Assembly (NCBI GenBank): GCA_016110215.1
Contig: JADWQD010000003.1
Span: forward strand, 2,604,001 to 2,668,000
DNA length: 64,000 bases
From: Capronia americana
Lineage: Eukaryota; Ascomycota; Eurotiomycetes; Chaetothyriales; Herpotrichiellaceae
Direction: 5' to 3'
Numbering within the stretch: the stretch's first letter is position 1; every line of letters begins with the position of its first letter. Below the pieces are notes generated by a model. That model saw only the letters and a program-made list of their open reading frames with translations, did not search any database and was not told where the DNA came from. The position numbers were made by a program, and so were the translations under genes. Shown here piece after piece: positions 21,523 through 29,879 of this stretch.

Positions 21523-23467
21523 ATGCTGGGACAGATCACAGCCATAGCGGCTCTCGTCGGGGTCCAGCTGGTGTGTGGCCAGTTCCCACCGGAGCCTGAA
21601 AATGTCACGATTCTGAATTCCAAGTTCGGCGATGGCGTGTATATCTCGTACCAGGAGGTGAGTGAATGCTCTCCGCTTGCTTTGTACCCATCTCGCGTGG
21701 TGTCGACTTTATATTAACGTCCTGTAAATGCACACGCAGCCTGGGATTTGCGAGACCACGCCAGGCGTCAAGTCGTATGCGGGATACGTCCACTTGCCGG
21801 CGGGCACGCTGGGCGACCTGAACGAGGCGCAAGCGTACCCGATCAACACGTTCTTCTGGTTCTTCGAGGCGCGCAAGGACCCCCTGAACGCGCCGCTCTC
21901 GATCTGGATGAACGGCGGGCCGGGCAGCTCGTCGCTGCTGGGCCTGTTCGACGAGAACGGGCCGTGCATGGTCAACGCGGACTCGAACTCGACGCGGCTC
22001 AACCCGTGGTCGTGGAACAACGAGGTCAACATGCTGTACATCGACCAGCCCGTCCAGGTCGGCCTGTCGTACGACACGCTCCAGAACGTCACGCACGACC
22101 TCAGTGGGGACGTCGGCCTGCTCAACGCCACGGACCCAATCCCCGCCCAGAACGCGACCTTCGTCGTCGGCACGTACCCGAGCCAGCATGCCAACGCGAC
22201 GGCGTTCGGCAGCCTCAACGGGGCGCGCGCTCTATGGCACTTTGCGCAGACGTGGTTCCAAGAGTTCCCGGCGTACCACCCGAACGACAGCCGCGTCTCC
22301 ATCGCCACGGAGTCGTACGGCGGGAGGTACGGCCCGGCGTACGCGGCCTTCTTCGAGCAGCAGAACGAGAAGATCGCCAACGGCACGTGGACGGACGTGG
22401 CGGAACTGTACACGATCCACCTGGACACGCTGATGATCATCAACGGCTGCATCGACCGGCAGGTGCAGTGGCCGTCGTACCCACACATTGCGTACAACAA
22501 CACGTACGGGATCCAGGCGGTCAACGCGACCGTCCACGCCCAGATGGTCGAGGGGTACTACGGCGCCGGCGGCTGCCGCGACCAGATTGCCCACTGCCGC
22601 GCGCTGTCGGTCCAGTACGACGCCACGCAGCGCGGGCTCAACGCGTCGGTCAATGCCGTGTGCCAGGCGGCCGAGTCGTACTGCACCACGCACGTCCGCG
22701 ACCCGTACACGCGCCTGTCCGGGCGCAACTACTACGACTTCGGCACGCAGGACCCGGACCCGATCCCGGCCAACTTCTACCTCGGCTACCTCAACCAGGC
22801 GCACGTGCAGCGCGCGCTGGGCGTGCCCCTTAACTTCACGCAGAGCAGCAGCGTCGTGGCCGCCGGGTTCCGCAGCATCGGCGACTACCCGCGGCCCGGC
22901 TGGCTCGAGGACCTGAGTTACCTGCTCGCGCGCGGCGTCAAGGTCACGCTCGTCTACGGCGACCGCGACTTCGCGTGCAATTGGATCGGCGGCGAGGCCG
23001 TCTCGCTGGCCGTCAACCACAGCGAGGCCGCGCAGTTCCATGCTGCGGGCTACGCCCCGATCCGCACCAACGGAAGCTACGTCGGCGGCCAGGTGCGCCA
23101 GTACGGCAACTTCAGCTTCTCGCGCGTCTACGAGGCCGGCCACGAGGTGCCCGCGTACCAGCCCGAGACGGCGTACCGCATCTTCCACCGCGCCCTGTTC
23201 AACCGCGACATCGCCACGGGCGAGGTCGACACGGCGGCTAATTCTGATAGGGGCACGTACGGCACGCCCACCACGGGGCCCAAGGACACGTGGGCCTTTA
23301 AGAACAAGGACCCCCCGGAGCCGCTGTGGGTGTGCTATACCTGGGCCGTGGGCGATACTTGTACGGACGAGCAGCAGGAGGCGTTGGCGAATGGGACCGC
23401 CGTCGTGAGGGATTGGATCTACATGGATGCGAATAGCACGAGTCTTTATCCCGGCATTTTTAGCTGA
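21523..23467 (+). CDS. Secreted serine carboxypeptidase (peptidase family S10)
   Basis: Carboxypeptidase of 620 aa from two exons (21523-21657, 21740-23467). A signal peptide covers about residues 1-19 (MLGQITAIAALVGVQLVCG). The family landmarks are present: WMNGGPGSSS with the oxyanion region, catalytic serine in ATESYGGRYG, catalytic aspartate in VYGDRDFACNWIGG and catalytic histidine in EAGHEVPAYQ. More than a dozen N-x-S/T sites suggest heavy glycosylation. It should cleave C-terminal residues outside the cell or in the vacuole; some S10 relatives instead act as acyltransferases (SCPL type), which matters given the neighbouring biosynthetic genes. The second exon is strikingly GC-rich with strong C/G in third positions, unlike most neighbours. 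Confidence 0.93.
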
Positions 23468-23938
23468 GCTGAGCTGATCTTGTGAATGGGGATGATGGAG
23501 CGGAACTGGAATATCGAAATTCCTGTCCTGATCCATAATCTGGACCGTCCCGTGGAGATATAATTAGTAGACCCTCATCGAGACGGAACAGGGGAAGTGG
23601 CGCGAATGGACCAATGAACAAATAACAACAAAACGAAGAAGAGGTCGACATGCCAGTACGAGTAGGTAAGCTATGGTATGGAGTCAAGTCGAGGGTTGGT
23701 CCACAGTGTATGGCGAAGACTCCTAGTCTATACGTATCCTACAAGATCAAGCCCGAGAGAGGATATCTTGCTCTGCTCGACGACCCGTACGGGGTGTACT
23801 TTTCCGGTGCGTGGATGCGGAGCGCGTATCATACCGTCTAATTTTATTGTGTACTAAAAGTTCATTTATCTAAGGTATTCATTGGCTCCTTTTTCATCGT
23901 TCACTCCTCATCATCTTCTCATCGATTCATGTTCTTAA
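23468..23938. other. Intergenic between convergent carboxypeptidase and GST genes
   Basis: About 470 bases holding the two 3' untranslated regions. AT-rich, with no coding signal or repeat that I can support. Confidence 0.4.
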
Positions 23939-25045
23939 TCACTCCTCGTCGTCCAACTCTTCATAATGTCGATAGATCCCCATACTATACTCCTTCCGCC
24001 TCTCACTGGCCAAATACGCACTCACCTTCTCCAGCGCCTTCACGCGCTCATAAAGCGCCCATACAGCATCATACTTGCCCGTCTCCCTCAAGCGGCGCAA
24101 GCACCGCGGAAACGCAAAACTCACACCATCCAACGTCTGGAACAGGACCAGATCCGCGTACGTGAGCTTCCCACCATACAGAAACTGGCCACCCCGTGAC
24201 GCCGGCCCCTTGAGCACCCGCTCAAAATACCCCAAGAACTTAGGCAGCCTGACGGCGCGATAGTCGGCCGCTTTCCGCTTGGCTTCCTCCTTCTGTTCCT
24301 CGTAGTAGGCCCCCGACGCGATAGGGTGGTGCGTGTCGTGCGCCTCGTTGGACAGGCCGTCTAGTGCCGTGAGCGTCAGGGCGCTGACGTGGTACAGGCC
24401 GACCGGGTCGTCGGAGGGGTCGGGGACCAACCCGAGCCGCGGGCCCAGGTAGGCGAGGATGTTGGGCGTCTGCGAGAGGAGGGCAGCGCCATGTTGCAGG
24501 ATCGGAGGGGCCAGAGGCGGCGGATTGGTCTCATTGCCGACGTTCTGGTCACTGACTTGGGAGAGCACGGCGTTGACGCCCTCGTCCGTCGCGTTGCACA
24601 CGTCCGTGTAGGGTGTGCCGGTGGCTTCAAAGGCGAGGCGGATGTGTTCGCCTCGGCCGGGGATGCCGGGCCAGTAGATCAGGCGGTAGGAGTCATCGGT
24701 CTGGTTCTCGTCCTGCTTGGATTCCTTCCCGGAGCTTGGTTCCGTGTGAGTTGCGGGGCCAGAGTCGTCGGTCTTTTGGCGCTTGGACGAGCGGGAGCGC
24801 GTTGATGTTGCCATTGCGAGATGGACGACGGGACGTGCACGGTATGAATGGAAAGCTATCGATGATGTCGTGGGTGTAGGTAGGTGTGGGCGTGAGCTTG
24901 AGCGGAAGCCGAATAAACTCGACTGGGGGAAGCTTGGAGTTCGAGGGAGAGCTGCGACAGATATGTACCTCGGAGCTGGGGTTGCTGGTCGGTTTGCGAG
25001 TTTGCCGATGGCCGACCGTAATGTGGCCTGTCCTGACAGTCTCAT
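23939..25045 (-). CDS. Glutathione S-transferase with long N-terminal leader
   Basis: Single-exon, 368 aa. The thioredoxin-like GST N-terminal domain begins near residue 120 (YRLIYWPGIPGRGEHIRLAF) and is followed by an all-helical GST C-terminal domain (KLTYADLVLFQTLDG). This arrangement resembles sigma/pi-type fungal GSTs. The first about 77 residues are rich in Arg/Ser/Ala and poor in acids, as in a mitochondrial presequence. An internal ATG at 24814 would give a protein starting MATSTRSRSSKRQKTDD, with a basic nuclear-localisation-like patch. Two starts could therefore route the enzyme to different compartments (inference). The catalytic residue is not obvious; a Tyr early in the domain is the best candidate. 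It is divergent from the lyase gene. Confidence 0.85.
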   Translation of the reverse strand: MRLSGQATLRSAIGKLANRPATPAPRYISVAALPRTPSFPQSSLFGFRSSSRPHLPTPTTSSIAFHSYRARPVVHLAMATSTRSRSSKRQKTDDSGPATHTEPSSGKESKQDENQTDDSYRLIYWPGIPGRGEHIRLAFEATGTPYTDVCNATDEGVNAVLSQVSDQNVGNETNPPPLAPPILQHGAALLSQTPNILAYLGPRLGLVPDPSDDPVGLYHVSALTLTALDGLSNEAHDTHHPIASGAYYEEQKEEAKRKAADYRAVRLPKFLGYFERVLKGPASRGGQFLYGGKLTYADLVLFQTLDGVSFAFPRCLRRLRETGKYDAVWALYERVKALEKVSAYLASERRKEYSMGIYRHYEELDDEE

Positions 25046-25482
25046 GAGCTTCAGTTATTAGTACGAAGCCGAAGCGGTAGACTGACACGAGGACTACGGA
25101 AGGACTCGTAGGTGCTGGAGACTGCTGTATCCGATGACGGAGTTAAGGTCACGTCATCCCGGAGCACGGAACGGAAGAATCATTTCTCCGGGAACACCGT
25201 TTCTTCTCCGGATACTTGGTACCCGTCATGACTAGACTCCCGCTCCCCACGCTCTCTCGGTGCTCCCTCCTCTCCCCGTGTGATGACCTCATCCACCCAT
25301 ACGAGCTCTGCCAGGCACCAAAGGGCCTAGTGCCTAGTGTGTCTAGGCATCTCACGCATCTCACGCGACCAAGCAACCTTAAGAAGGCTTCTTGCTCTAA
25401 GAGTACTTGTTGGAATGACAATCTCAAAACCCCCCGTGATCTCTAACTCCTGTATTGTTCGCCAAGAAGGAACCGCTTCGAC
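25046..25482. promoter_or_regulatory. Bidirectional promoter between GST and lyase genes
   Basis: 437 bases separate the divergent starts. A run of CTAGTG/CTAGGC and CTCACGC doublets occurs near 25327-25370. No TATA box stands out. Confidence 0.45.
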
Positions 25483-26889
25483 ATGACCTCCGTGCAAGAC
25501 TCTCTCATCTTCGGCAACATCCTCTCCACGCGCGAGTCGGCGGCCATCTGGTCCGATAAGACCCGCACGCAATGCTACCTGGCGTTCGAGGGCGCGTTGG
25601 CCAAAGCCCAAGCCCGGCTGGGCATCATCCCGCAAAAGGCCGCCGACGAAATCATCGCCTTCTGCCTCAACATCCGGAACGTGGACCTCGACGAATTGCG
25701 CCGCCAGACCGAACTGGTCGGCTACCCGGTGCTGGGCGTGGTCCAGCAGCTGGTCCGGCACGTCAATGGGGTGGAACCGGGGCTGGGAGAGTGGGCGCAC
25801 TGGGGTGCTACGACGCAGGACGTCACCGACACGGCGACCGTGATCCAGCTGTGGGACACGCTGAGTCTGTTCGAGAAGCAGCTCGAAGCGATCGTGGCGT
25901 CGCTGCGCGCCCTGGCCGACACGCACAAGGCCACGCCCATGGCCGCGCGCTCGAACCTGCAGCACGCGGTGCCCATGTCGTTCGGGTTCAAACTCGCGAG
26001 GCTGTTGGCGACGTTCCTGCGGCATCGGGAGCGGTTGAAGGACGTGGAGACGCGGTTGACCGTGCTGGAGTTCTCGGGCGCGGCGGGCACGTTGGCGACC
26101 ATGCCGCCCACTGAGGAGGCCCCGCTCCTGGGCCTGGAGTGTCAGCGGGAGTTGGCCAAGGATTTGAACCTCAAGGTGCCCGAGATTGCGTGGCACACGG
26201 AGAGAGATCGGTTTGCCGAGTTCGGGTCCCTGTGCGCCATGTTGACGAGCACGTGTGCCAAGTTCGCCCTGGACGTGAAGCTGATGACGCAGACCGAGGT
26301 GGCCGAGGTGTCAGAGCCGTATGTGCCGCACCGGGGCTCGAGCAGCACGATGCCGCAGAAGCGGAACCCCATTTCGTGCGCGTACATCAGTGCCATGGCC
26401 GCGACCGTCAGGCAGCTGAGCACCAGTCTCTTCGAGGCCATGGTCGGGGACCACGAAAGAAGCACAGGGCCCTGGGAGATGGAGTGGATTGTGCTGCCAC
26501 AGATCTCGACGCTGACACACGCGTCTTTGAAGCAGACCGCCGAGCTTATCGCCGGGTTGGAAGTCCACGAGGATGCGATGAAGAAGAACCTTGACATCTC
26601 AGAAGGCGGCATCGTGAGTGAAGCGGTGATGATGGGCCTGGGTAAGACTCTTGGCCGTCAGTATGCCCATGACGTGGTGTATGATCTGTGTCGGAAGTCG
26701 CAGGTGGAACACCGAGAATTGCTCGATCTGCTGTGTGAGCACGAGCAGATCAGCAAGAAGATGACGAGGGATGAACTGGCCAAGTTGTGTGATCCGGCAA
26801 ACTACCTAGGATACAGTGAAGCCATGGTTCAGAAGGTCTTGAAGCTGGCGGACGAGCCCCGAAAGGACCGGCGAGCGAGTCTCGTCTGA
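25483..26889 (+). CDS. Fumarase/aspartase-superfamily lyase (adenylosuccinate lyase / carboxymuconate cycloisomerase-like)
   Basis: Single-exon, 468 aa. The superfamily signature GSSSTMPQKRNPIS is intact, as are HWGATTQDVTDTA and ARSNLQHAVP, which hold the conserved histidine and Thr/Ser pair. The sequence reads closer to bacterial-type 3-carboxy-cis,cis-muconate cycloisomerase (PcaB) and the adenylosuccinate-lyase-like group than to eukaryotic PurB, which has a different N-terminus. Reaction class: elimination or intramolecular cyclisation on a fumarate or muconate unit. A housekeeping purine role seems less likely because of this resemblance and the catabolic or biosynthetic neighbours, but the substrate is not decided by sequence. 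No introns; GC-rich like the carboxypeptidase. Confidence 0.85.
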   Translation: MTSVQDSLIFGNILSTRESAAIWSDKTRTQCYLAFEGALAKAQARLGIIPQKAADEIIAFCLNIRNVDLDELRRQTELVGYPVLGVVQQLVRHVNGVEPGLGEWAHWGATTQDVTDTATVIQLWDTLSLFEKQLEAIVASLRALADTHKATPMAARSNLQHAVPMSFGFKLARLLATFLRHRERLKDVETRLTVLEFSGAAGTLATMPPTEEAPLLGLECQRELAKDLNLKVPEIAWHTERDRFAEFGSLCAMLTSTCAKFALDVKLMTQTEVAEVSEPYVPHRGSSSTMPQKRNPISCAYISAMAATVRQLSTSLFEAMVGDHERSTGPWEMEWIVLPQISTLTHASLKQTAELIAGLEVHEDAMKKNLDISEGGIVSEAVMMGLGKTLGRQYAHDVVYDLCRKSQVEHRELLDLLCEHEQISKKMTRDELAKLCDPANYLGYSEAMVQKVLKLADEPRKDRRASLV

Positions 26890-27231
26890 AGTACGGGCTA
26901 CGCGTAGGATGGACCCATGCTGCTAAGGCCCAGCGGGTGCCATTAGACTCAATGAGGTGACCCGACTAATCAGAGTAGGGGAGTCACAGGGTTGGCCACT
27001 GACATTCGCTCTCGTCGCTTGAACCATGCCCATGAGGTCAACAACTCGTGCTTAATTGCTAAGAGGTACTTGTATTCGGGGACATTCAAGTGATGCCATT
27101 CATTGCAACACCAAACATCAAATGTCGGTCATGCCGCCAACGCGGCGGGTACCCATCTAGGACGATTGGTCACAATCAGATGATCCTTGGAAGGCTACTT
27201 GAATGCAGGAGCCCCTGTCTCATGTCTCGCT
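26890..27231. other. Intergenic between convergent lyase and secreted-protein genes
   Basis: About 340 bases of 3' flanks. Nothing recognisable. Confidence 0.4.
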
Positions 27232-28617
27232 CTAGAAGCCGAGTGCCTGATTGAACGCATCAGCTGCCGCTTGGCCTGTCTCGCCCTGTGCAGCAGTGGC
27301 TCCCTGGTTGCATGCGTCAATCGCCTCCTGGGACGCTTTGCATTTCGACCCGAGTTGTTGGCCTGCAAACCTTTGTGTTAGCAATGGCTGCATAGCGCGC
27401 AATTGCAGCGAGAAGAAACTTACAGATGAAGTCAGTGATGACCTTGATGTTTAGTGCCGAGCCGTGCGTGAAAGTCGACTCGTCGGCAGGTGCGAAAGAT
27501 GCCTCTTTCCGGCCGTCTAGGTTGTCTGCGAAAATGATGGTCGGGTTGTCACAAGATCCCAGGTCCAAATCGGAAGACTCGGCGACTGCCTCAGCACCCG
27601 AATCAGCAGCCGCAGTTTCCGTAGCGGTTGCCGCTGCGGCTGCGGCTGTGGTGCTCGTAGCTACAGCTTCTGCCGTTTTCGCGGCTGTCGCAGCTACTGT
27701 CGTGCTGACGGCTTCGGCGGTGGAGCTGGTGTCCGTAACTGCGGCAGATGCTTCGGGGTCGGCAGGACACTCTGCAGCCGCTGCGTCATCACCCGTGGCC
27801 GAGGCAGCAACGGCGGCGTTCACTTCGTCTTCGCTGGCGTCTTCAACAAGCAGGTTCTGGGTGAAGATGCAGCCGATGGGGTCGTCGGCGACATCACAGG
27901 TATTGCCTGCGCCGGTGGGGTCGCCGATCTCACCCGGAGCAAAAGTGCCCGACTGCAGCGCGTCCAGTGGGTTGCCGCCAATGTTGGCAATTTGGACAGC
28001 CAGTGCCAACGCGATATCCTTGTTGATGCTGGCGGCATTGTCCGAAGCCGGATCCTGGTGCTGCGAGATGGCGGCAATCTCGGGGTTGACTGGTGTGATT
28101 GACGTGCAAGCAACCGATGCCTGTCCGACAGCACCAGTGTTGCGTTCAAGCGCTCGATACTGTGAGTCTTCAGTTAGCACACACCGATCTCGGCGAAATA
28201 ACAACACTGGATCTTTCAAAAAGGGCACGGTGCACTCACGATCAAGGCGGCCGTCATGCCGTCAACGTCGGCGTTGGCTTTGGCGTTGCTGAAGGCCTGA
28301 TCGGCTGTGGCTTGTTGGAGACAGTCGGTGTCTGTGATGTCTCCCTGGCCAGCCGCAGCAGCGGCATTGCCGAGAAGTCCAAAGACGGCGTCCACGATGT
28401 TGTCTGGGTTGTCCAGCTTCAGGTTGGTGTTGACGATGGTAATAAATTTTTCATGCGAGTGCTCCTGAGGCACTTCACGTCGACCGAGTTTTGTGTTCCA
28501 CACGGCGGACCGGCTGTTCATGCCGCCACCGCTGCGCCGGGTATGCAGGTTGGCTGGTCGGGCGGCCGCTAGGTCGATGCCCGCTGCGAGAAGAGAGATG
28601 TAAATGACTGGCTTCAT
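27232..28617 (-). CDS. Secreted Ala/Thr-rich fungal protein, function unknown
   Basis: Three exons (28617-28240, 28159-27424, 27362-27232) encode 414 aa. The N-terminus MKPVIYISLLAAGIDLAAA looks like a signal peptide, with a possible Kex2 site soon after (HTRRS). A Cys-containing N-terminal domain is followed by an Ala/Thr/Glu-rich low-complexity spacer (about residues 230-320) and a C-terminal domain with NPTIIFADNLDGRKEASF, FTHGSALNIKVITDFIC and DACNQGA. I recall such DGRKE..F....HGSA..I..I..FIC tails in fungal secreted proteins that have no assigned function. It is likely cell-wall or extracellular; an effector role is possible but unsupported. The final exon was added because its TGC codon is created by splicing and it ends the conserved tail properly. 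Confidence 0.72.
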
Positions 28618-29879
28618 GTTGGAAATGTGGGTGTATGCTGATGTCGATGCTGATGCAAATGCTGTCGTAAGAACCGTAAAGAGCGTGGAATGCTTGATTC
28701 AATGATGCAAAATGAGTTTAGTAACACAAGATCGGCCCAGGCCAGATCAGTTCTCCAGGAACTGATAGAATTGAAGGAGGGATTGAAGGGAATGCGGGCG
28801 AGCGAACGAAGGATCACGATCGAGCTGAATCAACAGGCTGAAAAAATGAACATGCTAGGTGGAAGACAAATTCAAAGCATATATACTTTCCCGCTCCCCA
28901 ACCACGTCGCCTGCCGATACCATTCCGGAATAGAGATCTCCACGGCAGCTTCGTCACTGTTTCGAAGTGTCCATGTTCTGCTTTGGGACAGGAGATCTGC
29001 TGCCGGGGCCATGATGGGGATTCCCAAAAGAGGTGATGGTCGCTTGATTGAGAGTGCTTCATGTGGTGGTCGCTACCGCTACCATAGGCCAGCACCCGTC
29101 AAGCGAAGATCTGAAGCCTCGGATCTGTGAGCTACCGGCTCTGGCACGTCATCGAACGGTCGGGCTCCCTGAGAGGCTATAAGAATTCGGGCTTCAAGCC
29201 ATTTTCTGCGGGTGCAGGCCAAGGGGGAGGACGGGAGGAGGCAGCGTGCTGAGATTGGCTTGATGTGTGAAGGGGCGGACGACGGTTGAAGCTGTGTCAG
29301 GTTCCAGTATCCGGCTTCATAGTGCCGCATCTGGGGTCTCGGACCGTTGACGGCTGAAACAGCCTTGGAGGACACACCAGGTAACCGGCTAAACACTGGC
29401 TAATGGAGGGAGTTGTGTGCCTTCGTCGCCGAAGAGTTTACCAGTTGCATCTTAGCAGCAATAAGCAAGCGAGAAAGTGAGTTTCCGCGATCGCTGCCGC
29501 CGAATCTGTCAAGAGAAAGAAAACAGACGCAGGATAAGAAGCGGCGCAGGCTACGGTGGAGCATACTTGCTGCCAAGTCCATGCTCATCCGGCGGTCCAT
29601 TAGAACCACTTTGTGCATAGTGATGAGGATTCGATTGCTGTATCGCTACACGCGTTCTCTGCTACCCAGACCGCTCTGTACGATCTCGCTGTTTCACGAG
29701 GAGAACACCGGGAATTACCTCCATCGCTACTCGATACGACGACTCGACCGAGAGCCCTAGCGCCATCCCAATCCGCTTGTCGTCAAGATCATCCAGAAGT
29801 CAATCGTGCTAGTCATTACCAGTACATACACAGAATGCCACGCGCGGTGCCACGTGCGGATCGACACGAAGCCGATGCA
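28618..29879. promoter_or_regulatory. 1.26-kb intergenic region upstream of the secreted-protein gene
   Basis: Lies between the secreted-protein start and the coiled-coil gene stop, both on the minus strand. A TATATA element at about 28879-28884 is some 260 bases upstream of the secreted-protein ATG. Several frames of about 100 codons occur on both strands, but none has splice-supported or family-like content. Confidence 0.4.

Noticed and set aside
20963..21547. 195-codon plus-strand frame overlapping the carboxypeptidase start
   Set aside because: Begins with TTG, has biased Ser/Arg/Gln composition, no domain, and overlaps a well-supported signal peptide in another frame.
22232..23536. Long minus-strand frame (434 codons) and other long frames over the carboxypeptidase gene
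   Set aside because: Caused by the very high GC in third positions; Arg/Ala/Val/Pro-rich translation without any recognisable motif.
25327..26196. 289-codon minus-strand frame over the lyase gene
   Set aside because: Shadow of the GC-rich lyase coding strand; no motif and non-ATG context.
27426..28292. 288-codon plus-strand frame opposite the Ala-rich secreted protein
   Set aside because: Ala/Ser/Val low complexity mirrors the Ala/Thr spacer on the coding strand.
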